The notes beneath the pieces are model-generated. The model searched no databases. It was not told the DNA's origin and was given only the letters and a program-made list of their open reading frames with translations. The position numbers were made by a program, and so were the translations under genes. DNA of 64,000 nt from contig NZ_CP134499.1 in assembly GCF_031764535.1 (NCBI RefSeq), forward strand, positions 3,906,001 through 3,970,000, written 5' to 3'. Source of the stretch: Pseudomonas sp. SG20056. GTDB taxonomy: Bacteria; Pseudomonadota; Gammaproteobacteria; Pseudomonadales; Pseudomonadaceae. Shown one piece after another: positions 1-8,850 of this stretch (its first letter is position 1; every line of letters starts with the position of its first letter).

Positions 1-777
1 GAAGTAGTAACCCTTGCCGTTTTCCTTGTAGCGGCGGAAACCAATGACGTTGGCGTACTCGGTGTTGATGATCAGCTCGCCGTTCTCGAACTTGGCCAGG
101 CGCGAAAAATCATACTTGGCCGCATCGCCATAAGGCGCCATGCCCATGACCTTGAACTCGCCGTCAAGCATCTCGAAGCCAAGGAACTCGGTGATCGCGC
201 CGTACAGGCCGCCGAGCGAATCCGGGTCGTAGAATTCCTTGATCTTGTGGATCTTGCCGTTCTCGCCGTAACCGAAGAAGGTGGTGGCGTACTCGCCCTT
301 GCCGTCGATGCCGAGGATCGCGGTCTTCTCGGTAAAGCCCGAGCAGTGGTAGGCGCTGGCGGCGTGGGCCAGGTGGTGCTCGACCGGCTCGATCTTGATT
401 TTCTTCAGGTCGAAACCGAGCTGCTCCAGGCACCATTGAATCTTCTTGTGGTAACGCTTGTAGCGACGATTGCCCATGAGGATCGCATCGAGGGCGCGAT
501 CCGGTGCGTACCAGTAGCGCTTGGCATATTGCCAGCGGGCTTTCTCGAAGATGCTGATCGACGCAAACGGAATAGCCACCACATCAACGTCGGACGGTTT
601 GATCCCGGCCTGTTCCAGACAGAACTTGGCCGACTCGTAGGGCATGCGGTTCTTCGCGTGCTTGTCGCGCACAAAGCGCTCTTCTTCGGCGGCCGCGATC
701 AACTTGCCGTCGATATACAGGGCGGCGGATGGATCATGGCTGAGGGCGCCGGAAAGGCCGAGAATCGTCAATGCCAC
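1..777 (-). CDS. Carbamoyltransferase, NodU/CmcH family (3' end outside window)
   Basis: Likely transfers a carbamoyl group from carbamoyl phosphate onto an LPS core sugar; the P. aeruginosa gene at this place (PA5005) is linked to O-carbamoylation of core heptose. Only the first 259 codons are present. The N-terminal segment VALTILGLSGALSHD begins a Kae1-like ATP-binding fold, and a metal-binding histidine run HHLAHAASAY lies near residues 134-143, both typical of the family. The start is a GTG at 777, because no ATG lies before the conserved N-terminus and an AGAGG Shine-Dalgarno sits 9 bases upstream. The gene follows the double-kinase gene by 14 bases in the same minus-strand operon. Confidence 0.85.
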   Translation of the reverse strand, partial: MALTILGLSGALSHDPSAALYIDGKLIAAAEEERFVRDKHAKNRMPYESAKFCLEQAGIKPSDVDVVAIPFASISIFEKARWQYAKRYWYAPDRALDAILMGNRRYKRYHKKIQWCLEQLGFDLKKIKIEPVEHHLAHAASAYHCSGFTEKTAILGIDGKGEYATTFFGYGENGKIHKIKEFYDPDSLGGLYGAITEFLGFEMLDGEFKVMGMAPYGDAAKYDFSRLAKFENGELIINTEYANVIGFRRYKENGKGYYF

Positions 778-791
778 TGGTTGTGCCTCTT

Positions 792-2252
792 TTAGTCTGC
801 TGAGCCGACGGCGGGCGTCAGCGGTAAACGTTGGTTGAGCAACTGGTGCAGCGCCGAGTCGGCGGGCCAGTTACGCAGAAAACGGGCGCGATCGCGAGCA
901 TAGGCCCTGGCGAAACTGCGCGCACTGCGGTGCTGCTGCATGGCGTCGAGATCAATCAGCGACCAGCACGCCAAGCGCTCGTCCCAGAACAGGTTGTGCC
1001 CCTTGAAATCGCCGTGACTGATGCGTTCGCGCAACAAGGCAGCGAACAGACGATCAAGAGCCAACAGGTCGCTTTCTGGGGGCGATCCATCGTGGAACGC
1101 CTGAAAACGCGCGATTATATCCTGCCCACCGCAGTATTCGGTAATCAGGTAGGCGTGCCCGCGCAGCCAGCACCAGCGCCGCTCTAGCACGGCCAGTGGC
1201 TGTGGCGTGGCGATGCCCAGCAGCTGCAGGCGGTTGCCCTCGACCCAGCTGTGCCAGGCGCGGCTGGGTCGCCAGAAGCGCTTGAGCCAATGCGCCAGGC
1301 TCTTCACGTTATAGCGCTTGACCACCAGCGGACGCCCTTGCAGTTGCACTTGCGCCACGGTGGCCGCGCCACCGGTCTTGTAGATATGGCCCTGCTCGGT
1401 GAGCTGATCCAGATTACTCAACAGCGGCTGCAACTCAGCCTGCTTGTCGCGGCGAACCACCTGAAGGCCGAACGCACCGACTTTTGCGGCGAACAGGCTG
1501 CAATCGCGGGCGATTTTCTTCAAATAATCGCGCAAACGCCATTGGCGCACTTTTTCCACTTCTTTGAGTAACGCTTCCAGCGGCAAGGCATGTTCGCCGT
1601 TCGCCAGCAGGTAATGCACCAGCAGCTCTTCGATAAACGGCGTCAATTCGGCGGGCAGCTGGGCGAAGAACACCCCAAGGTTTTCCAGCACCTTGGCGCG
1701 CGACAGCGGTTTACCTGCCGTCTCAACCTGCACACCGCCGCCGTCGATAACAAACAGCTGGCCGTTATGCCGCAACAGGTTGTCCAGATGCAGGTCTGCC
1801 TGCCACACCCCCTTGAGGTGCATCTGCGCGATGCTGACTAGCGCCTCAGCCAGCACCGCCTGTTGATCGGCACTCAGCAGCGGCTGATGTTCCACCGCGC
1901 GCCAAGCCTCCCACAGGCTTTCAGCACCTTGCAGATACTCGAACAGCAGCCAGCCGCCCTCACCGTCACGCAGCCCATCCGCCAACAGCTGCGGCGTATT
2001 CAGCCCTTGCTCCGCGAGCAGAAGGGCGCCATCACGCTCGCGCTGAAAATGTCGCGCAGCCTTGTTTCCCACCAGCAACTTGGCCAGCACTGGCTGGCCG
2101 CACCATTCGGCCACGCCGACATAGCGCTGCCCAGGCAACACACGCAACAGTCGTTGCAGGGTCAACTCAGCAGAGCCCGCTGCATCAGCCAACGCTATGG
2201 ACAGCGGTAACTCTGGCGCACGTCCAGCCTGACTGAGACCCACCAAATTCAT
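792..2252 (-). CDS. LPS-core kinase-like protein with two tandem kinase-fold halves (PA5006-like)
   Basis: A 486-residue protein that appears to hold two lipopolysaccharide-kinase (InaA/WaaP-type) folds. The first half has a nucleotide-site lysine in VLAKLL, a catalytic-loop-like QADLHLDNLL and a DFG-like VIDGGG. The second has VVKRYN, the loop SHGDFKGHNLF and LIDLDAM. Both catalytic loops keep an Asp and a following Asn, so either half could be active. Its start overlaps the stop of the upstream wapQ-like gene by 4 bases (ATGA), indicating translational coupling. From its position it probably phosphorylates, or helps phosphorylate, inner-core heptose on the cytoplasmic side. Substrate is inferred from context only. 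Confidence 0.75.
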   Translation of the reverse strand: MNLVGLSQAGRAPELPLSIALADAAGSAELTLQRLLRVLPGQRYVGVAEWCGQPVLAKLLVGNKAARHFQRERDGALLLAEQGLNTPQLLADGLRDGEGGWLLFEYLQGAESLWEAWRAVEHQPLLSADQQAVLAEALVSIAQMHLKGVWQADLHLDNLLRHNGQLFVIDGGGVQVETAGKPLSRAKVLENLGVFFAQLPAELTPFIEELLVHYLLANGEHALPLEALLKEVEKVRQWRLRDYLKKIARDCSLFAAKVGAFGLQVVRRDKQAELQPLLSNLDQLTEQGHIYKTGGAATVAQVQLQGRPLVVKRYNVKSLAHWLKRFWRPSRAWHSWVEGNRLQLLGIATPQPLAVLERRWCWLRGHAYLITEYCGGQDIIARFQAFHDGSPPESDLLALDRLFAALLRERISHGDFKGHNLFWDERLACWSLIDLDAMQQHRSARSFARAYARDRARFLRNWPADSALHQLLNQRLPLTPAVGSAD

Positions 2253-2995
2253 CGCCGCGCCTCCTTATTCCGCCGGCGCGCATCGAGACGCTCACTCCAG
2301 CAGCCAAGATCCGCTGTCTCACCAAGATAGGCCGCCAGCAGCAAGCCGACCTCAGCCTCGCTCCACACACAGGCGCGGCGCAACAATGGTTCCAGATCCT
2401 TTATCCGGTCTCGCTGGCCGAACAGCAATGGGCGGGTCTTTTCCAGATCAATCAACTGTGCCTCGAAGCCTTCAGCACTCTCACGCAGGAAGACATGCTT
2501 GGGGTAAAAGCAGCCATGCATCTGCCCAGCTTGGTGTAGACGCCGGGCCAGCTCACCACAAGCTTTTAGAATCGCTGCACGACGCGTCTCTTCGAGCGCC
2601 GCCCAGCCGGGCAACCAGGCATCCAGATCCTGCCAGCCATCCAGAGCGCGAGTCAGCAGCACAGCACGCCGCTCACCCGGCAATTTGCGCTCGGCAAAAA
2701 ACGCCGCATGCAGCGCGGGAATACCCAACGCTGCATAACGGCGAATATTGCGAAATTCACGGGCAAAGGTGGGCTCGCCGAAGGGATGCAACAGACTGCG
2801 GGTCAGGTGGTTACTTTGGCGCTTGAGGTAAAACGCCGCCTCGCCGAGATCCAACCGATACACGCTACTCCAGCCGCCACGCTCAGTGTTGGGCTCATCC
2901 ACCGCTTCCAGTTGCAGCGTCCATAACGCCTCGAAACTGGTCAGCCCATGCCGCTCAAGCAAGGCGCGATCCTGCGCCGCAATAAAGTCGCTCAT
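2249..2995 (-). CDS. wapQ: LPS heptose kinase-family protein WapQ
   Basis: A 248-residue kinase-fold protein of the InaA/WaaP superfamily, at the place where P. aeruginosa carries wapQ (PA5007). The glycine-rich region reads ERGGWSSVYRL near residues 38-48, followed by the lysine in YLKRQ. The catalytic loop is atypical (HGCFYPKHVFL) and lacks the usual Asp, while the metal-binding part LIDLEKTR is kept. This resembles other Kdo/heptose kinases of the family, so activity is plausible but unproven. The gene overlaps its neighbours by 4 bases on both sides and so belongs to the core-phosphorylation operon. Confidence 0.78.
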   Translation of the reverse strand: MSDFIAAQDRALLERHGLTSFEALWTLQLEAVDEPNTERGGWSSVYRLDLGEAAFYLKRQSNHLTRSLLHPFGEPTFAREFRNIRRYAALGIPALHAAFFAERKLPGERRAVLLTRALDGWQDLDAWLPGWAALEETRRAAILKACGELARRLHQAGQMHGCFYPKHVFLRESAEGFEAQLIDLEKTRPLLFGQRDRIKDLEPLLRRACVWSEAEVGLLLAAYLGETADLGCWSERLDARRRNKEARR

Positions 2996-3726
2996 TCCCT
3001 TCCCTCGAAGAACTTCACGATCTGCCGTACCCGTCGCTTGTCAGTCGAGCCAAGGCGCTCACGCCCGCAGTACTGCAAGTAGAAGCGCAGGCGCTGACTG
3101 CGTGAAAGCACCTTGCTGGCAACCTTATCCAAGCAAGCCAGATCCTTGACGACCCGGTAGCTGAGGAGCGGCCCCCACCAGAAAGCGCCAGTCGGACAAT
3201 CAATCAGAAACAGCTCTGCGCGCTCATTAACCAGCAGGTTGCGCCACTTCAGATCGTTATGGGCAAAGTGGTGATCGTGCAAAATACGGGTGGCTCGCGC
3301 CAACTGCGCGCTGATAGTCGCCACCCAACGTGGATCGCCAAATCGCGAGTCCTGATGTTTGGCCATATGGGCCATGTCTAGCGTGTTTTCCAGCTCGCGA
3401 GTGATTAACGCACCACGCACGAATGTACCCAAGCGTCGCTCCAATCCATAAGCAACGATCGGTGCAGTGGGAATGCCCCACTTGGCGAAGTTCTTCAGGT
3501 TCTGCCATTCGGCCTTGACTCGGGGGCGGCCGACAAAGCGCCGCAACCCCTTGCCGCCACCCCAGTAGCGCTTGACGTAATAACGCACGCCCGCGAATTC
3601 AACCAGGATCACTTCCGACAGCGGATCGCGAGTCAAGCGCCGCCCCTGCAAGGCGAATACCGCCTGCAGGGAACCAAACTCATCGCTCAACCCCTCGTAC
3701 TCAGGCGCCAGATTCCAACCCGACAT
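2992..3726 (-). CDS. wapP: LPS heptose kinase-family protein WapP
   Basis: A 244-residue kinase-fold protein matching the remembered P. aeruginosa WapP (PA5008), including the N-terminus MSGWNLAPEY. The catalytic loop is AHNDLKWRNLLV (Asp and Asn present) and the metal site is LFLIDCP. I chose the ATG at 3726 rather than a longer frame beginning at 3840, because the family begins at this methionine and the codons before it overlap the upstream glycosyltransferase. The upstream stop and this start share one base (TGATG). Likely role: phosphorylation of inner-core heptose, which supports the divalent-cation bridging of the outer membrane. Confidence 0.82.
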   Translation of the reverse strand: MSGWNLAPEYEGLSDEFGSLQAVFALQGRRLTRDPLSEVILVEFAGVRYYVKRYWGGGKGLRRFVGRPRVKAEWQNLKNFAKWGIPTAPIVAYGLERRLGTFVRGALITRELENTLDMAHMAKHQDSRFGDPRWVATISAQLARATRILHDHHFAHNDLKWRNLLVNERAELFLIDCPTGAFWWGPLLSYRVVKDLACLDKVASKVLSRSQRLRFYLQYCGRERLGSTDKRRVRQIVKFFEGRE

Positions 3727-4724
3727 CAGCGCGCCTCGCTCTGCGGCGTCGCTACGCCGACGGCCGTATAGCGCCCCAAGGCCTCGATAATTCGCCCGAC
3801 CGGTACAAAAGGCCGCCAGATATAGTCGCCATCCAGCCATTTGAAGCGAAAACGCGGCGCCACAACCAACCCCTTGGTATTGAACCCAGGGCGCCAGACA
3901 AAACTTGCATGGCGCCGCGCAATCGTGAAGGTGCGCAGCCCCATCATCGAACCGAGATGGCCGCCCCCAGAGTCGTTGCTGATTACCGCGGCAATACCGG
4001 CCATATGTCCCATCAGGCCGCGTATATCGGCGAAGGTGAACACCGGAAAGCCACGGAAGAAGGCTTGCAACTCTTTGCTCTCAGATGGCATGCCAATAAA
4101 TTCGACCTGCCAGCCCTGCTTACGCAGTGACTGGGCCAAACGTCGAAAGCCGCCCATAGAGTAGTTTTTCTTGCGGTGTGGTGACGTTGGGAAAATCAAC
4201 ACCCGATTGCCAGGCTCACGCCGCAGGCTGGGGCAGACCATATCAAGGGAGTCAGCAACCGGAATGCCATAGACCGTCTCCACATAACGATCAATCCACT
4301 CGCGCATAGACAGGCCCGCGCGCGACTGCATACAGAACGGCATGCTGGCAGCCTTGAAACACTGCCCAGCCACGGTCACGTTGCGGCCCTGCAAGGGAAT
4401 ATCCCTGGGCAGCTTCTTCGCCGTGACGTAGGCGATATTGTCGCGCTCCAGGCTGCGCTCACGCTCGGCGGGGTCTTTTTTCGCCAGATGACCAAAATAG
4501 GCGACCACCAGATCGCACTCACCGGCCAGAGCATGCAGGTCCACCTGCTCTAGAGGCTCAACCTGCAGCCAGGTAAAAAACTCCCGCGCCGAAAACAGTG
4601 TATTGGAGATAAAGCGCACCCGCGCGCCCGCCTGATGGAACTGCCAGGCCAGGTGCAGATACAGGGTCACATCCCCCAATGCCTTGGGTGGCAACACTGC
4701 AACGGTCAAACCCTGGAATTTCAT
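3726..4724 (-). CDS. Glycosyltransferase family 9 / heptosyltransferase-like protein
   Basis: A 332-residue protein with the two-lobe layout of ADP-heptose:LPS heptosyltransferases. The N-terminal MKFQGLTVAVLPPKALGDV resembles the conserved nucleotide-sugar start, and a C-terminal ISNDSGGGHLGSMMG segment corresponds to the family donor-site motif around residues 248-262. It sits between waaP and wapP, 53 bases after waaP. From memory, P. aeruginosa PAO1 has waaP directly followed by wapP, so this gene is an extra relative to that strain. It may add or modify a core sugar, or be a non-enzymatic relative. Acceptor and donor cannot be read from sequence. Confidence 0.7.
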   Translation of the reverse strand: MKFQGLTVAVLPPKALGDVTLYLHLAWQFHQAGARVRFISNTLFSAREFFTWLQVEPLEQVDLHALAGECDLVVAYFGHLAKKDPAERERSLERDNIAYVTAKKLPRDIPLQGRNVTVAGQCFKAASMPFCMQSRAGLSMREWIDRYVETVYGIPVADSLDMVCPSLRREPGNRVLIFPTSPHRKKNYSMGGFRRLAQSLRKQGWQVEFIGMPSESKELQAFFRGFPVFTFADIRGLMGHMAGIAAVISNDSGGGHLGSMMGLRTFTIARRHASFVWRPGFNTKGLVVAPRFRFKWLDGDYIWRPFVPVGRIIEALGRYTAVGVATPQSEAR

Positions 4725-4777
4725 TTCACAGCCCCTTCAAACTCATTCGATACGACAGGCACTCCGCCTATCGCCAC

Positions 4778-5584
4778 TTACAACGCATCGCCATAACGCT
4801 GCTTGCGCGCATACAGCGCCTCTGCCTTGCGCTCCAGCCAGGCGAGTAGCGGGCGCTCGGCGCTGAGCGTCTGGCGCAACGGCTGTTGAAAATAAGCGCG
4901 CAAAAAACGCAGCCGGTCGCGCCGGGTCAGGCCGATATCCAGCACAGAGAAATACAGCGCAGCCAGGTCCTTGTTGCGCCAGCGTAACGGCAGCTGATTG
5001 CGCACCTGGGCGCGGTGCAGGTCGATCACCGACAGGCGGAAATCGTCGGCGGTGACCGGTTTATCGGTGTGCAGCAGAAAGTGACAGATATAGCAGTCGC
5101 GGTGGTTAACACCGGCGCGATGCATATTACCGACCATGCTCGCCACTTCCTTGATCAGCGCCCACTTGAGGCGTGGCTCGGGCGGTTGTTGCGCCCAGTT
5201 CAAGCTGAGTTGCTCGAGGTCGGTAGTCGGTGCCAGTTCTTCGGTGACGATAAAGGAATGCTGCGCTGCTGGGTTGCTGCCGCGTTCGCCGTAGGCCACG
5301 GCGGTCATGGTCGCGACACCGACTTCGGTCAGACGCTGAATGGCCTCCCACTCCTGGCGCGCACCTAGCACCGGCAGCTTGGCGGTGAGAAGGTTCTTGA
5401 CGATTTCACCCCAGCCGATGCCGCGGTGGATCTTGACGAAATAGCCGCGCCCATCGACTTCGGTGCGCAGCGTGCGGCGACCTTCCAACTCGCGGTACAC
5501 CTGCCCCTGCAGCGCCTCAACAGCAGCAAAGGCATCGCGCCCGGCCCACAGGCTTTTAAAGGGCTCAGCCAGTACCAGCTTCAT
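4778..5584 (-). CDS. waaP: LPS core heptose(I) kinase WaaP
   Basis: A 268-residue kinase that phosphorylates heptose I of the LPS inner core at the cytoplasmic face of the inner membrane, a step needed for outer-membrane integrity in Pseudomonas. Recognised by length and by the catalytic loop NHRDCYICHFL with the catalytic aspartate at residue 163, the ATP-site lysine in YFVKIHRG near residue 51, and LSVIDLHRAQ. Its start overlaps the waaG stop by 4 bases. It matches the expected position and length of P. aeruginosa PA5009. Confidence 0.93.
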   Translation of the reverse strand: MKLVLAEPFKSLWAGRDAFAAVEALQGQVYRELEGRRTLRTEVDGRGYFVKIHRGIGWGEIVKNLLTAKLPVLGARQEWEAIQRLTEVGVATMTAVAYGERGSNPAAQHSFIVTEELAPTTDLEQLSLNWAQQPPEPRLKWALIKEVASMVGNMHRAGVNHRDCYICHFLLHTDKPVTADDFRLSVIDLHRAQVRNQLPLRWRNKDLAALYFSVLDIGLTRRDRLRFLRAYFQQPLRQTLSAERPLLAWLERKAEALYARKQRYGDAL

Positions 5585-6702
5585 GAACGTGTCGCCAGGA
5601 TAATGTCGGCCGCATGCTGCGGCATGGAATACAGATCGGCACTGTCGGCGTAAGCCAAGCCATTGCGCGACCAGAACGCGCGGCGCTGATCATCGGCCAG
5701 CATATCGGCGAGCAGATGGTTGAGCCGCTCCTGCTCGAACGGGCTGGCCAACACCCGCCCGGCATCCGCTTCGGCAATGTAGTGGGCATAGCCGCACACA
5801 TCGGTCACCAGCGCAGGCAGGCCGGAGACCAGCGCCTCCAGCAGCACGGTGCCGGTGTTCTCGTTGTAGGCCGGGTGTATCAACAGATCAGCACCGAGCA
5901 AGAAACGCGGAATATCGCTGCGCCCCTTGAGAATCTGCACCTGATCGGACACCCCCAACGCCTTGGCTTGCAGCTGAAAAGCACGCGGATCGTCCTGACC
6001 GATGGCGATCAAACGGGTGCGTTGTTTCAGCTCGCGCGGCAAGGCGGCCAGGGCCTTGAGGCTGCGATCCAGGCCCTTGGTCTTGAAGCCGGAGCCGATC
6101 TGCACCAGCAGCAGGTCGTTATCCGCCAGCTTGAACTCGGCGCGGAACTCGGCGCGTATCTCGGCGGCATTGTCCGGCGCACGGCGGTCTGCGGCGATAC
6201 CCGGCGGCAGCAGGTGAAAGCGCTGCTGCGGGGTGTGGTAATGCTTGATAAACAGCGGCTGCTGCACTTCGGAGATCATCAGAATCTCGGTCTTCGACTC
6301 GGGGGCAAACACCGCACGTTCGTAATCAGCAAAGTGCTTGTAACGCCCCCAGCGTTTGTACAACGGGTTACGCAGGGTCTGCGCCTTGTCTTCATAGCAG
6401 CCATCGGCGGCGTAGTAGACATCCAGGCCAGGCATCTTGTTAAAGCCAATCAGCCGATCCACCGGACGCTTGACCAGGTCCGCCTCGACCCAGGCGGTGA
6501 GCTTTTCATTGCGTTTGTGGTTGAACAGCGCCTTGACCGGCACCACCACCACCTCGAAGCCCGCAGGCACTTCACCTTCCCAGATCGGGGTGTAGACGCG
6601 AATGGCATGACCGCGCGCCTGGCACTCCAGGGCGATGCGCATAAAGTCGCGCTGCAGGCCGCCGAAGGGGAAGTATTTGTAGAGGATAAACGCGAGCTGC
6701 AT
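5581..6702 (-). CDS. waaG: LPS core glycosyltransferase WaaG (GT4)
   Basis: A 373-residue GT4 glycosyltransferase that adds the first hexose (glucose in enterics, N-acetylgalactosamine in P. aeruginosa) to inner-core heptose II. The N-terminus MQLAFILYKYFPFGGLQRD has the GG donor-loop of the GT-B fold. The C-terminal half has HPAYNENTGTVLLEAL with the EX7E-type arrangement near residues 279-294. The ATG at 6702 was preferred over a longer frame from 6777 because it gives the family N-terminus and shares one base with the waaC stop (TGATG). Overlaps waaP by 4 bases. Confidence 0.93.
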   Translation of the reverse strand: MQLAFILYKYFPFGGLQRDFMRIALECQARGHAIRVYTPIWEGEVPAGFEVVVVPVKALFNHKRNEKLTAWVEADLVKRPVDRLIGFNKMPGLDVYYAADGCYEDKAQTLRNPLYKRWGRYKHFADYERAVFAPESKTEILMISEVQQPLFIKHYHTPQQRFHLLPPGIAADRRAPDNAAEIRAEFRAEFKLADNDLLLVQIGSGFKTKGLDRSLKALAALPRELKQRTRLIAIGQDDPRAFQLQAKALGVSDQVQILKGRSDIPRFLLGADLLIHPAYNENTGTVLLEALVSGLPALVTDVCGYAHYIAEADAGRVLASPFEQERLNHLLADMLADDQRRAFWSRNGLAYADSADLYSMPQHAADIILATRS

Positions 6703-7703
6703 CAGACAACGTCCTCGGCCAGCAACAGGGCCTGCAATTGTGTGGCCACACGCTCCGCATCCAGGCCGTCGAAACAAGGTTTGTGGCGATCACCCGAGCC
6801 CGCATTCGGCCCCGTCGCGCACAGGTGCACCTGACCACGACCATAGGCACCGACGCGCCCTGGCAGGGTCGGGCCATACAGGGAAATACTCGGTACATCC
6901 AGCGCAGCGGCCAGATGGCCGAGGCCGGTGTCCACCGCCACACAGGCGCTAGCACCGGCGATCACTTTAGCCACGCCTGCAAGATTTAATTTGGGCAGCA
7001 CCGCAGCGTTTTCAATGCCGGCGGCGATTCTCTCGGCACGAGCCTTCTCGGCCTCATTGCCCCAAGGCAAGCGCACAGCCCAGCCTTGTGCACTCATCTG
7101 CTCGGCCAGCGCACGCCAATCGGCCTCCGGCCAATGTTTGCTTGCCCAAGTGGTGCCATGCAGAAACAGCAAGTAAGGCTGCGATACAGAGTCAGCCAGT
7201 TGCGCGCGGTTCAGGCCGTAGTCACCAGCGCCTGCTGGCAGCGCATAGCCCAGCGCCTGGGCGAATAACTGGCGAGTACGCTCAAGGGCATGCTGCTCGC
7301 GCGGCACGCTATAGCAGCGTTCATAGAAGCGACTGGCCAGCGGCTCACGCGCTGAATCGCGATCCAGACCAGCGATTGGCGCTTTGACGTAACGGGTCAG
7401 CCATGCGCTTTTCAGCAGGCCCTGGGCATCGATGACAAGGTCGTACTTGGTTTCGCCGAGCCGCTGCTTAAAGCGCTTCCACTCGCCATTTTTCAGGGTC
7501 TGCCAGAGGTGCTTGCGCCAGCGGCGAATCGCCACCGGGATAACCTGTGCCACGGCTGGGTGCCAGGCGGGAATCTCGGCAAAACCCTCTTCCACCACCC
7601 AGTCGAACTGAATGCCGGGAATGGCGCGCGCCGCATCGGTCAGCGCTGGCAAGGTGTGCACCACATCGCCCAGTGAGGAGGTCTTGATCAACAGTACCCG
7701 CAA
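6702..7703 (-). CDS. waaC: LPS heptosyltransferase I WaaC
   Basis: A GT9 heptosyltransferase that transfers L-glycero-D-manno-heptose from ADP-heptose to Kdo of Kdo2-lipid A. The N-terminal MRVLLIKTSSLGDVVHTLPA and the C-terminal AVDTGLGHLAAAL motif are diagnostic. I place the start at a TTG at 7703, which gives the conserved N-terminus and has GAGG nine bases upstream. A TTG at 7712 would add three residues but has no ribosome-site spacing. The start lies one base after the waaF stop, so the genes are coupled. About 333 residues. Confidence 0.92.
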   Translation of the reverse strand: MRVLLIKTSSLGDVVHTLPALTDAARAIPGIQFDWVVEEGFAEIPAWHPAVAQVIPVAIRRWRKHLWQTLKNGEWKRFKQRLGETKYDLVIDAQGLLKSAWLTRYVKAPIAGLDRDSAREPLASRFYERCYSVPREQHALERTRQLFAQALGYALPAGAGDYGLNRAQLADSVSQPYLLFLHGTTWASKHWPEADWRALAEQMSAQGWAVRLPWGNEAEKARAERIAAGIENAAVLPKLNLAGVAKVIAGASACVAVDTGLGHLAAALDVPSISLYGPTLPGRVGAYGRGQVHLCATGPNAGSGDRHKPCFDGLDAERVATQLQALLLAEDVV

Positions 7704-7704
7704 G

Positions 7705-8739
7705 CTATTCAACCTCGACAGGGTCGCTAACCAGGCGATCCAGCGCCTCGATCACCGGGCGCGGCTTGAGCTGACCCAGGCAGTTGTAGTGACCGAAACG
7801 GCAGGTGCGGTCGAAGCACGGGCTGCATTCCAGGCCCAGGCGGACGATTTCCACCTGTTCGGCCAGTGGCGGGGTAAAGCCTGGCGAAGTCGAACCGTAG
7901 ACCGCTACCAGCGGGCGATTCAACGCAGCCGCCACATGCATCAGACCGGAGTCGTTGGACACCACAGCACCGGCGCAGGACAGCAGGTCAACTGCTTCAG
8001 CCAGGCTGGTTTCGCCAGCCAGGTTAACCGCTTCCTCGCGCAAGCCAGGAATCAGCCGACTGCGGATGTCTTCGCCGACCGGGTGATCGTTTTTCGAGCC
8101 GAATATCCACACCTGCCAGCCGGCGCGGATCTTCAGCTCGGCAACCTTGGCGTAATGCTCGCTCGGCCAGCGCTTGGCTTCACCAAACTCAGCCCCTGGG
8201 CACAGCGCCAATACCGGGCGATCCAGGCTCAGGCCAAACTTGGCCAAAGCTGCGTCGCGGCTCTGCGCATCGATCTGCAAGGCAGGGCGTGGATAAGGCT
8301 GCGGCAGCGCGGCGCCGGGCTCGAAGGCCAGTGCCATAAAGCGCTCGATCATCAGCGGGTAGCGCTCTTTGTCCAGCGTGCGGATATCGTTGAGCAGGCC
8401 GTAGCGCAGCTCGCCCTTCCAGCCGGTGCGCTTGGGGATACCGGCGAAAAACGGTACCAGTGCGGACTTCAGCGAGTTGGGTAGGGGAATCGCCTGGTCA
8501 TACTGGCCGGCCAGGGATTTGCCGATCGTGCGCCGCGTGGCCAGTTCCAGCACGCCATGACCGAGCGGAAAGCTCAGGGCCTGACGCACTTCGGGCATAC
8601 GCTCAAGAATCGGCCGACTCCACTCGGGGGCCAGCACATCGATTGCACAGCCGGGGTGACGCTGTTGCAGACACTGAAACAGTGTCTGCGCCATCACCAT
8701 GTCGCCCACCCAGCTGGGGCCTACGATCAGTATTTTCAT
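7705..8739 (-). CDS. waaF: LPS heptosyltransferase II WaaF
   Basis: A 344-residue GT9 enzyme adding the second heptose to the inner core. MKILIVGPSWVGDMVMAQTL at the N-terminus, LALCPGAEFGEAKRWP in the middle and VSNDSGLMHVAAAL near the C-terminus are WaaF signatures. The ATG at 8739 is chosen over an upstream in-frame ATG at 8760 because it matches the family start and has GGAAG at suitable spacing. First gene of the minus-strand waa block; a GAAA-loop hairpin lies between it and ilvE. Confidence 0.94.
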   Translation of the reverse strand: MKILIVGPSWVGDMVMAQTLFQCLQQRHPGCAIDVLAPEWSRPILERMPEVRQALSFPLGHGVLELATRRTIGKSLAGQYDQAIPLPNSLKSALVPFFAGIPKRTGWKGELRYGLLNDIRTLDKERYPLMIERFMALAFEPGAALPQPYPRPALQIDAQSRDAALAKFGLSLDRPVLALCPGAEFGEAKRWPSEHYAKVAELKIRAGWQVWIFGSKNDHPVGEDIRSRLIPGLREEAVNLAGETSLAEAVDLLSCAGAVVSNDSGLMHVAAALNRPLVAVYGSTSPGFTPPLAEQVEIVRLGLECSPCFDRTCRFGHYNCLGQLKPRPVIEALDRLVSDPVEVE

Positions 8740-8760
8740 GCCACTTCCAGAAACGACCAA

Positions 8761-8776
8761 GGAGGCTTTCGCCTCC
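8761..8776 (-). terminator. GAAA-tetraloop hairpin between ilvE and waaF
   Basis: Read on the minus strand, GGAGGC-GAAA-GCCTCC is a perfect 6-bp stem closed by a GNRA tetraloop. It lies 75 bases past the ilvE stop and 22 bases before the waaF start. The bases after it (TTGGTCGTTTC) are only moderately T-rich, so it is at most a partial terminator for ilvE and might let some transcription through into waaF. Confidence 0.5.
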
Positions 8777-8850
8777 CGGACAGACTCAACGCTCGACTAT
8801 CAGCCTAGCCTGCGGGCCGAATGCAGCAGCATCCAGCCCATGCCAGACAG

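Noticed and set aside
24..800. Plus-strand frames over the carbamoyltransferase
   Set aside because: They are antisense to a frame with clear family motifs and have no ribosome sites.
8761..8776. Definite factor-independent terminator for ilvE
   Set aside because: The stem is short and the following T-tract weak; kept only as a tentative feature.
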